Positions 43,863 to 50,140 of a stretch of 50,140 bases of DNA are shown here, one piece after another. Source of the stretch: Propionivibrio sp. (GTDB taxonomy: Bacteria; Pseudomonadota; Gammaproteobacteria; Burkholderiales; Rhodocyclaceae); NCBI GenBank assembly GCA_029975435.1, contig JARKPC010000264.1, forward strand, positions 1 to 50,140, read 5' to 3'. The position numbers were made by a program, and so were the translations under genes. The first letter of the stretch is position 1; each line of letters starts with the position of its first letter. A model generated the notes under the pieces. The model did no database searches and was not told the DNA's origin. It saw only the letters and a list, made by a program, of their open reading frames with translations.

Positions 43863-45595
43863 GGTTCAAACGCATTCTGTTGTCGGCTTTGCTGCCGCTC
43901 GTGCTGGCGTTGGGAGGCTGCGCGACGCACCAGAAGGCGCCAGGAGCGACCTTCGACCGCGTCGCTCAGGAGTTGCAGGGGGCCATGGCGACGAAGCCGA
44001 AGAGCGTCGATGATGCGGTCAGCCAGGCCATGCTGCCGCCGCTGCAACTGGATTTGCCGGAGTCGGCCAAGAGCGTCGAGCCGCGCTTCGACCTGGCGGT
44101 GAGCAACGCGCCTGCCGCCCAGGTGTTCATGGCCCTGGTCAGCGGCACGCGCTACAGCATGCTGGTGGCGCCGGAGGTGTCGGGCAACGTGACGGTCAAC
44201 CTGAAGAACGTGACCGTGCGCGAGGTGCTGGAAACGCTGCGCGAGCTGTATGGCTACGAATTCAAAGTGCAGGGCACGCGTATCTACATACAGCCGAATA
44301 CGATGCAGACGCGGATCTTCCAGCTCAACTACCTGGCCGGGAAGCGTCAGGGGCAGTCGGACGTGCGCGTGACGTCGAGTTCCATTTCGTCCACGCAAAA
44401 CAACAACCCAACGACGACAGGCGCGGCGGCGACCTACCCAACGCCGATCTCTGGTTCCACCACGACTTCCGTTCCGAGCAGCCAGATATCAACGTCGCAA
44501 AACAGCGATTTCTGGAGCGACCTGGGCAAGGCGCTGAACAGCATCGTGGGCTCGCAGGACGGGAGGGCGGTCATCGTCAACCAGGCTTCCGGCGTCGTGC
44601 TGGTCAAGGCCTTTCCGGCCGACATTCGCGCCGTGGAGAACTACCTGAAGCTGACGCAACTGGTCGTCGAGCGCCAGGTGATGCTGGAAGCGAAGATTCT
44701 CGAGGTGAGCCTCAACGAAGAGTTCCAGGCGGGGATCAACTGGATGGCGTTCGGCGGAAACAACAACCGTTATTCGTTCGGTTCGACCAATCCCGGGACG
44801 GCGCTGACTACCACTGGCAACGTGGGGAGCGCCACCAGCGGCATTTCAAACGGCGGCGTGGTGATTGATCCGGGCAAGGCCGGAGCCGCCGTGGCGACGG
44901 CGCTCGGGCAAGGATTTTTCGGTTTGGCCTTGCAGACGGCCAACTTCGCCTCGCTGCTGAATTTCCTGGAAACCCAAGGCAACGTTCAGGTGCTGTCGAG
45001 TCCGCGCATCGCCTCCATGAACAACCAGAAAGCCGTGCTCAAGGTTGGCAATGACGATTTCTATGTCACCAACGTCAGTTCCACCGTGACATCCACGGGA
45101 ACCAGCAACGTGACGACGCCGACCATCACGCTGCAGCCGTTTTTCTCGGGCATCGCGCTCGATGTGACGCCGCAGATCGATGCTGATAACAACGTCATGT
45201 TGCATGTGCATCCCTCGATCAGCGTGGTGACGGAAAACCAGAAGGTCATCGACCTCGGTTCCCTGGGAACCTACACGCTGCCGCTGGCCAGCAGTTCGGT
45301 CAACGAGACCGACAGTCTCGTCCGGGTCCAGGATGGCAACATCGTGGCCATCGGCGGGTTGATGAAACAGGAGCAGTCGTCCGGCGGTACCGGGCTGCCG
45401 GGCGCTTCGCAATCCGCCGGGGTGGGGTGGCTGTTCGGAAGCAAGAACAGCTACCTGAAGAAGCGCGAACTGGTCATTCTCATCAAGCCGACCATCATCC
45501 GCAACGAATCGAGCTGGAAGGACGATCTGGCCGAGACGCAGATGCGCGTCCAGCAACTCGACCCGCGCCTGGCGGCGCCAGCGGCTCGCCCGTGA
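43859..45595 (+). CDS. mshL: MSHA pilus secretin MshL
   Basis: 578 residues. Lipoprotein signal with Cys21 ('LALGGCATHQ'). N-terminal secretin/TonB short domain and N1 domains (about 80-260), a Ser/Thr/Asn-rich stretch (about 175-225), then the secretin C-domain (about 330-560) with 'LLNFLETQGNVQVLSSPRIA', 'VGNDDFYVTNVSS' and 'KKRELVILIKPTII'. It forms the outer-membrane ring through which the pilus passes. Coupled to mshK by a 4-base overlap. Confidence 0.95.
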   Translation: MRFKRILLSALLPLVLALGGCATHQKAPGATFDRVAQELQGAMATKPKSVDDAVSQAMLPPLQLDLPESAKSVEPRFDLAVSNAPAAQVFMALVSGTRYSMLVAPEVSGNVTVNLKNVTVREVLETLRELYGYEFKVQGTRIYIQPNTMQTRIFQLNYLAGKRQGQSDVRVTSSSISSTQNNNPTTTGAAATYPTPISGSTTTSVPSSQISTSQNSDFWSDLGKALNSIVGSQDGRAVIVNQASGVVLVKAFPADIRAVENYLKLTQLVVERQVMLEAKILEVSLNEEFQAGINWMAFGGNNNRYSFGSTNPGTALTTTGNVGSATSGISNGGVVIDPGKAGAAVATALGQGFFGLALQTANFASLLNFLETQGNVQVLSSPRIASMNNQKAVLKVGNDDFYVTNVSSTVTSTGTSNVTTPTITLQPFFSGIALDVTPQIDADNNVMLHVHPSISVVTENQKVIDLGSLGTYTLPLASSSVNETDSLVRVQDGNIVAIGGLMKQEQSSGGTGLPGASQSAGVGWLFGSKNSYLKKRELVILIKPTIIRNESSWKDDLAETQMRVQQLDPRLAAPAARP

Positions 45596-45626
45596 TCAGT
45601 CGGTTCGGGGGCGTGCAGGAGAACCA

Positions 45627-46463
45627 GTGTTGTATCTGAACCACTTCGGTCTGACGGAAATGCCCTTCGGCATCACCCCGGATACGAGTTTCACCTATTC
45701 CGGACAATGCCATCAGGAAGCGCTCAATACGCTGATGCTGGCACTCACCGAGGGCGAGGGGTTCGTCAAGATCTGCGGCGAAGTCGGTACCGGCAAGACG
45801 CTGCTGTGTCGCCGGATGCTGCAGGCGCTGGACGACGGCTGGGTAACCGCCTACCTGCCCAATCCCAATTTCGACGCGGATACCCTGTTCTTGGCGCTGG
45901 CCGAGGAGTTGGGGATCAAGGATCCGGCGCGCTCCGATCAGTACCACCTGCTGCGTGAAATCAATCATGTGCTGCTGGATCTTGCCCGCGCCAGGAAACG
46001 AGTGGTCGTGCTCATCGACGAAGCGCAGGCCATGCCGCTGGAAACGCTGGAGGCGCTGCGCCTGCTCTCCAACCTAGAGACGGAAAAGCGCAAGCTGCTG
46101 CAGATCGTGCTGTTCGGCCAGCCGGAACTGGATGAACGTCTCAATCGGCCGGAAATCCGGCAGCTGCGGCAGCGAATTGCCTTCCACTACCGCCTGCAGG
46201 GCATTCGCAAGCGCGAGATCGGCAACTACGTCGCCCATCGGCTGCGCGTAGCCGGGTATCGGGGCGAAGGGCTCTTCTCGAAGAACGCGCTGCGCGCCCT
46301 GCATCGCGCCAGCGGCGGTACGCCGCGCCTCGTCAATATCCTGGCGCACAAGGCGCTCATGGCGGTTTTCGGGGAAGGTCGCCAGATGGCCAAAGTGCGC
46401 CACGTGCGGCTGGCACGCAACGATACCGAGGGTGCCCATCGTGTCGGATGGTTGTGGGGATGA
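45627..46463 (+). CDS. mshM: MSHA biogenesis ATPase MshM (ExeA-like)
   Basis: 278 residues, AAA ATPase of the ExeA/GspA type. Walker A 'GEVGTGKT' at 51-58, Walker B 'VVVLIDEAQAM', sensor 'VLFGQPELDERL'. 'YLNHFGLTEMPFGITPD' is the family opening. ExeA relatives help assemble the secretin; unlike ExeA this lacks a C-terminal membrane and peptidoglycan-binding part. GTG start with AGGAGA five bases upstream. Confidence 0.93.
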   Translation: MLYLNHFGLTEMPFGITPDTSFTYSGQCHQEALNTLMLALTEGEGFVKICGEVGTGKTLLCRRMLQALDDGWVTAYLPNPNFDADTLFLALAEELGIKDPARSDQYHLLREINHVLLDLARARKRVVVLIDEAQAMPLETLEALRLLSNLETEKRKLLQIVLFGQPELDERLNRPEIRQLRQRIAFHYRLQGIRKREIGNYVAHRLRVAGYRGEGLFSKNALRALHRASGGTPRLVNILAHKALMAVFGEGRQMAKVRHVRLARNDTEGAHRVGWLWG

Positions 46464-46481
46464 TCTGAACATGGGTGCCGC

Positions 46482-47687
46482 ATGAGCCTGATCAACCAGA
46501 TGCTGCGGGATCTCGATGCCCGCCAGGCGGTGCATGGTGCCGGGCTGAAGTTACGCAGCGAGGTTCGGCCGCTGCCGCCTGTGCCCGCGTCCCGCTGGCC
46601 GTGGGGTGTGGCGGTCTTGGCCGGGGCCACGGTGATCGCAGTGGGTGCCTTCTTGTTCATGCTTCCGGAGACGCCTGCGCCACCCGCGGCGCCGGCCTCG
46701 GCTTCTGTCAACCTGTCGGGCGACGCAAGCGTTTCGACGCCGCAGGCAGCGGATTCCGCCTCTGCCGCGGCGTCGACCACCTCCGCCGCCGGAGGTTTGC
46801 CTGTGTCAGTTGCCTCCTCTGAGCAAGAGATGGCGCAGCCGGTTCCGTCAACGGAGTTGGGGGCCAGCCTGCGCATTGCCGATGTCCTGGCGGAGCCGGC
46901 CAGGAAACAGCGTACCGAAAAGACTCAGACGGATAAGCCCCTGCCCGAAGCGAAGAAGGTCGACAAAGGGGATGAGCGGCAGGATGAAAAGCAGGAGAGC
47001 CTGACCGGCCGGAAGGCACCGGAACAAAAGGGCACAGTTGCCGCCGTATCGCCCGTGGCGCCGGTTGTGGATCCTCGTGCGGGGAAAGCGGTATCGATTG
47101 AAAAGACCGACGCGACGGCGCAGCCGCGCGACAGGGTTGAAGCGGCGTATCGCAAGGCCATCGCCGCGGTCAATCAAGGACGGGTGAACGAGGCGCTGGA
47201 TGCATTGCAGGAGGTGCTGCGACAAGACAGTCTGCACGTGGCGGCGCGTCAGTTGCGGGTCCGGTTGCTGCTCGAAGCGGGTCGTACCGACGAGGCGGTG
47301 CAGGCGCTCCAGGACGGGTTGCTGGCTCTGCCGGCGCAGACGGGCTGGGCCATGAGTCTGGCGCGCCTGCAACTGGAGCGGGGCGAGGTCGCGGTCGCCG
47401 CGCAGACCCTGCAGCATTCGATGCCGGTGGCTTCGGCCAATCCGGATTATCTGGGTTTCACCGCGCACGTCCTGCAGCGCCTGGGTCGCCATCGGGAAGC
47501 CGCCGAGCTCTACCAGACGGCAACCCGGATTGCTCCCGGGGACGGGCGTTGGTGGCTGGGGCTGGGGCTGTCCATGGAAGCGGAGGGGCGCAACGATCAG
47601 GCCGTGATCGCATTCCAGCGTGCGTACCAGGCAGGCAACCTGAGTCGCGAACTGATGACTCTGGTGGAGCAGAAGCTACGCCAATAG
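46482..47687 (+). CDS. mshN: MSHA biogenesis TPR protein MshN
   Basis: 401 residues. 'MSLINQMLRDLDARQA' is the MshN/GspB-type opening, followed by a membrane helix (about 40-58), a long Ala/Pro/Lys-rich linker (60-210) and tetratricopeptide repeats (about 220-395). Likely a bitopic protein with TPRs in the periplasm that organises secretin or wall assembly together with MshM. Last gene of the block, 18 bp after mshM. Confidence 0.9.
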   Translation: MSLINQMLRDLDARQAVHGAGLKLRSEVRPLPPVPASRWPWGVAVLAGATVIAVGAFLFMLPETPAPPAAPASASVNLSGDASVSTPQAADSASAAASTTSAAGGLPVSVASSEQEMAQPVPSTELGASLRIADVLAEPARKQRTEKTQTDKPLPEAKKVDKGDERQDEKQESLTGRKAPEQKGTVAAVSPVAPVVDPRAGKAVSIEKTDATAQPRDRVEAAYRKAIAAVNQGRVNEALDALQEVLRQDSLHVAARQLRVRLLLEAGRTDEAVQALQDGLLALPAQTGWAMSLARLQLERGEVAVAAQTLQHSMPVASANPDYLGFTAHVLQRLGRHREAAELYQTATRIAPGDGRWWLGLGLSMEAEGRNDQAVIAFQRAYQAGNLSRELMTLVEQKLRQ

Positions 47688-47688
47688 T

Positions 47689-47740
47689 CAGTCGCGCAAG
47701 TTCGCGAGGCGTGCCGAACATGGCCGAATTCGCGCGACTG
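47689..47740. repeat. Imperfect inverted repeat between convergent mshN and comF
   Basis: CAGTCGCGC (47689-47697) pairs with GCGCGACTG (47732-47740); inside, TTCG (47701-47704) pairs with CGAA (47725-47728). It lies exactly between two convergent stops and probably acts as a two-way transcription end, although no T run follows on either side. Confidence 0.55.
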
Positions 47741-47759
47741 GCTACAGGGCCAATCGTCG

Positions 47760-48485
47760 TCAGGGCAGGGCGCGCGCGACGACCAGCAAGGTAACTTCCC
47801 CGGCGCCATGCAACTTGAGGGTACGCGCACATTCGTTGAGCGAGGCGCCGGTAGTCATGACGTCGTCGATCAGGAGAATCCGCTTTCCCGGCAGTTCCTT
47901 GGGGCAATGAAACGCGCCGCGGATGTTCTTCGCTCGTTCCCGCCAGGGCAGGCCTGCCTGGGCCGAGGTGTGCCGGACACGAGTGCAGCAGTCGGTGTCG
48001 ATGGGCTTCCTGAGGGCGTGGGCCACGGGGCGCGCCAGTTCCAGCGCCTGGTTGAATCCCCGTTCGCTCAGGCGGGTGCGGTGCAAGGGTAGCGGAACGA
48101 TCAGATCGGCGCTGCAACCCATCGCTTCATCAGCCAGGAAACGACCGAAAAACGGGGCGAGGGATAAACGATGGGCGTACTTGAAGGACTGCAGGAGTTT
48201 GTCCAGCGGAAATCCGTAGTTGAACACGGCCAGCGTTCTATCGTAGTGTGGCGGCTGCGCCAGGCAGCGGCCGCACAATTCTCCCCCGGGCGTGGGCAGC
48301 GCGCAGCGCGGGCAGCGGGAAACGGGCAGCCGTGGCAGGTCGCCGCCACATGCCGGGCAAACGATGCGGCTTCCGCAGGATTGTCCGCACAGCAGGCAGT
48401 CCTGCTCCAGCAAGGCGTTCAGGGTACGTTCGGCAATGGCCTTCGTGCCGGTCAGCAGCTTCTTGTTTTGGGTTAGAATGCCCAT
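47760..48485 (-). CDS. comF: ComF-family phosphoribosyltransferase-like protein
   Basis: 241 residues. An N-terminal zinc-ribbon-like part has Cys pairs 'CLLCGQSC', 'CPACGG', 'CPRCALP' and 'CGRCLAQPP'; the C-terminal PRTase fold shows '[21 protein letters not shown]' style segments and the PRPP loop '[16 protein letters not shown]'. ComF is needed for DNA uptake and recombination in naturally transformable bacteria; GntX is the E. coli relative. Diverges from bioB. An ATG at 48485 fits, close to the bioB promoter. Confidence 0.92.
   Translation of the reverse strand: MGILTQNKKLLTGTKAIAERTLNALLEQDCLLCGQSCGSRIVCPACGGDLPRLPVSRCPRCALPTPGGELCGRCLAQPPHYDRTLAVFNYGFPLDKLLQSFKYAHRLSLAPFFGRFLADEAMGCSADLIVPLPLHRTRLSERGFNQALELARPVAHALRKPIDTDCCTRVRHTSAQAGLPWRERAKNIRGAFHCPKELPGKRILLIDDVMTTGASLNECARTLKLHGAGEVTLLVVARALP
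48474..48479 (+). promoter_or_regulatory. Candidate -10 box for bioB
   Basis: GGTTAGAATGCCC holds TAGAAT 78 bases before the bioB ATG, inside the first codons of the divergent comF gene. The -35 is weak. Confidence 0.4.
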
Positions 48486-48557
48486 TTTTTAATCACCCGT
48501 TACGGGGTTGTGTCGTTCCCAGCTTCCGTACAAGCCCTTGTCCCCGGTAGGTTTCCC

Positions 48558-49547
48558 ATGAATACAGTATCCCCCGTCGCTCCTTCGGCAACCGTTGCGG
48601 CCTCCCCGGTGCCTGCCGCCAAGTGGACCGTTTCGCAGGTTGAGGCACTTTACCAGATGCCGTTGATGGACCTGCTGTTTCGCGCCCACCAGGTGCATCG
48701 GGAAAACTTCGATCCGAACGAGGTGCAACGCTCGGCGCTGCTGTCGATCAAGACCGGCGGATGCCCGGAAGATTGCAGTTACTGCTCGCAGTCGGCGCGC
48801 TACAAGACGGACACCGAGCGCGAGGCGCTGATGCAGGTCGAAGATGTCGTCGCAGCAGCCAAGGAAGCCCAGGCCAAGGGAGCCACCCGCTTCTGCATGG
48901 GAGCGGCCTGGCGTGGACCGAAGGAGAAGGAGCTGGAAGTGGTGACGCAGATGATCCGCGAGGTCAAGGCGTTAGGCATGGAGACCTGTGTGACGCTGGG
49001 CATGCTCAAGGACGGGCAGGCGCAGAAGCTCAAGGAAGCCGGCCTCGACTACTACAATCACAATCTCGACACCGATGCCGAGTTCTACGACAAGGTGATC
49101 ACCAGCCACAAGCACTCCGACCGCATCGATACCATCGCGCAAGTGCGCGGCGCCGGGATCAAAGTATGCTCGGGCGGCATTCTCGGGCTGGGCGAGTCGC
49201 GCCGCAACCGCGCAGCCATGGTGGCCCAGCTGGCCAACCTGAATCCGGCACCCGATTCCGTGCCGATCAACAACCTCGTGGCCATGCCCGGCACGCCGCT
49301 GGCGCAGACGGAGAAGATCGACAGCTTCGAATTCCTGCGCACCATCGCGGCCGCGCGCATCACCATGCCGAAGAGCTACGTCCGCCTGTCCGCCGGGCGC
49401 GAGGCCATGTCGCAGGAAATGCAGGCCATGTGCTTCTTTGCCGGCGCGAACTCGATCTTCTATTGCGACAAACTGCTGACGGCGACCAACCAGGATATCA
49501 ATTCCGACCAGTCCTTGTTCGAGAAACTGGGGTTGCGGGCGGTATAA
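48558..49547 (+). CDS. bioB: Biotin synthase
   Basis: 329 residues, radical SAM enzyme converting dethiobiotin to biotin. The cluster motif Cys69-x3-Cys73-x2-Cys76 is in '[16 protein letters not shown]'; '[11 protein letters not shown]', '[13 protein letters not shown]', '[11 protein letters not shown]' and '[20 protein letters not shown]' line the [2Fe-2S] and substrate sites. I chose the ATG at 48558; the N-terminal 25 residues are Ala/Pro/Val-rich and extend slightly beyond E. coli BioB. Confidence 0.97.
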   Translation: MNTVSPVAPSATVAASPVPAAKWTVSQVEALYQMPLMDLLFRAHQVHRENFDPNEVQRSALLSIKTGGCPEDCSYCSQSARYKTDTEREALMQVEDVVAAAKEAQAKGATRFCMGAAWRGPKEKELEVVTQMIREVKALGMETCVTLGMLKDGQAQKLKEAGLDYYNHNLDTDAEFYDKVITSHKHSDRIDTIAQVRGAGIKVCSGGILGLGESRRNRAAMVAQLANLNPAPDSVPINNLVAMPGTPLAQTEKIDSFEFLRTIAAARITMPKSYVRLSAGREAMSQEMQAMCFFAGANSIFYCDKLLTATNQDINSDQSLFEKLGLRAV

Positions 49548-49565
49548 GGCATCCGGCCTTTCCGT

Positions 49566-50140
49566 ATGGAAGGCGGCCAGAGTGCGCCGTTTGTCGATGC
49601 GCGTCAGGTGCGGCGAAATTTCGCGCGTGCCGCCGGCGGCTACGACGCCGTCGCGGTGCTGCAGCGCGAGATTGCCTCGCGCATGCTTGAACGACTCGAT
49701 TACGTGAAGATCGACCCGCGCTGCGTGGTCGACCTCGGTTGCGGCACCGGCGCCGTCCTGACGGCGCTTGGCGAACGCTATCCCACGGCCGGGATCCTCG
49801 GCGTCGACGCCAGCGAAGCGATGCTGCGCGTCGGGAACCGGCAGCGTTCCCGCCTGCGCTGGATGCTGCCGTTCCTGCGCGGTCCGAAGGGCGTGTCGTT
49901 GGTCGCCGCCGATGCCCAGTCCCTGCCTCTGAAAAATGGTGCCGCGGGGCTCATCTGGTCGAATCTCATGCTGCATTGGCTGGTCGATCCGCTGGCCGCA
50001 TTCCGGGAAATGCATCGAACGCTGGAGGTCGGCGGCCTGCTGATGTTTTCCACCTTCGGGCCGGATACCCTGAAGGAACTGCGCAGCTGTTTTTCCGACG
50101 GTGATGAGCATATCCAGCGTTTTGCCGACATGCACGACTA
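49566..50140 (+). CDS. bioC: Malonyl-[acyl-carrier protein] O-methyltransferase, cut by the window edge
   Basis: An open frame starts at ATG 49566, 18 bp after bioB, and runs without a stop to the end of the window (191 codons seen). SAM-binding motif I 'VVDLGCGTGAVLTALG' is at about 58-73; 'WSNLMLHWLVDPLAAFREMH' and 'LLMFSTFGPDTLKELR' are typical of BioC, which methylates malonyl-ACP to start pimelate synthesis for biotin. The N-terminal 'VRRNFARAAGGYDAVAVLQ' is also BioC-like. The 3' end is missing. Confidence 0.92.
   Translation, partial: MEGGQSAPFVDARQVRRNFARAAGGYDAVAVLQREIASRMLERLDYVKIDPRCVVDLGCGTGAVLTALGERYPTAGILGVDASEAMLRVGNRQRSRLRWMLPFLRGPKGVSLVAADAQSLPLKNGAAGLIWSNLMLHWLVDPLAAFREMHRTLEVGGLLMFSTFGPDTLKELRSCFSDGDEHIQRFADMHD

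Noticed and set aside
30033..47687. Type II secretion system or PilMNOPQ twitching pilus
   Set aside because: The presence of MshL-, MshK-, MshM-, MshN-, MshP- and MshQ-type proteins and the MshEN module fits MSHA; no GspC/D/K/L set or pilT is present.
30033..47687. MSHA block as a recently acquired genomic island
   Set aside because: No integrase, tRNA, flanking direct repeats or insertion sequences are seen, and GC is like the rest except for mshA and one gap.
1..50140. tRNA or rRNA genes, CRISPR arrays, insertion sequences
   Set aside because: I read the intergenic spaces and found no cloverleaf-like sequence, regular repeat-spacer array or transposase-like product.

Overview
The window is about 50 kb of GC-rich, densely packed chromosomal DNA. 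It looks like a betaproteobacterium, most likely near the Rhodocyclales (Dechloromonas/Azonexus/Azoarcus-like). I infer this from gene order: hemA-prfA-prmC-grxD, purN followed by a DUF3108 gene, and rpe-gph-trpEGDC are layouts familiar from that class. No database search was possible. I see no rRNA, tRNA, insertion sequence, integrase or CRISPR array, so the block reads as stable core and accessory chromosome.

Left part (1-13.5 kb): a LysR regulator with a clear terminator comes first. A three-gene run follows: a class I glutamine amidotransferase, a CPA2-type cation/H+ antiporter, and a YbdK-type carboxylate-amine ligase. Next is the hemA-prfA-prmC-grxD group (tetrapyrrole entry, translation termination and release-factor methylation, CGFS glutaredoxin). 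After it come an unknown lipoprotein, purN, a periplasmic DUF3108 protein, an RsmB/NOP-type RNA methyltransferase and an MscS channel, mostly with ATGA overlaps or short gaps.

Middle (13.5-24 kb): a minus-strand RstA/RstB-like two-component system is followed by a small predicted membrane protein with its own terminator. Then come dsbB, a minus-strand sodium:solute symporter and an ornithine-cyclodeaminase-family protein. A signalling cluster closes this part: PP2C phosphatase, two-module FHA protein, metallo-beta-lactamase-fold phosphodiesterase-like protein, and a GAF/HD-GYP protein, with no kinase gene among them.

Tryptophan block (24-29.5 kb): rpe-gph-trpE-trpG-trpD-trpC. Between gph and trpE lies an unlisted 27-codon leader peptide with three clustered Trp codons, followed by mutually exclusive stem pairings. 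This is a transcription-attenuation leader. trpC converges with trmL, overlapping by 4 bp.

MSHA pilus block (30-47.7 kb): an essentially complete mannose-sensitive-haemagglutinin type IV pilus locus, all on the plus strand: E-G-F(like)-B-A-C-D-O-P-Q, then I-(PilN-like)-J-K-L-M-N. It encodes the extension ATPase with an N-terminal MshEN c-di-GMP-binding module, the platform protein, five class III prepilins plus MshP, a 1377-residue MshQ adhesin candidate with LamG and DUF6701 regions, the inner-membrane alignment proteins, the secretin, an AAA ATPase and a TPR protein. Compared with the Vibrio order as I recall it (H-I-J-K-L-M-N-E-G-F-B-A-C-D-O-P-Q), the two halves are swapped and mshH is absent. 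The major pilin gene mshA is clearly AT-richer than its neighbours (about 52% GC by hand count) and has the strongest Shine-Dalgarno of the locus.

Right end: a minus-strand comF phosphoribosyltransferase gene diverges from bioB, which is followed by bioC running off the window edge (biotin synthesis).
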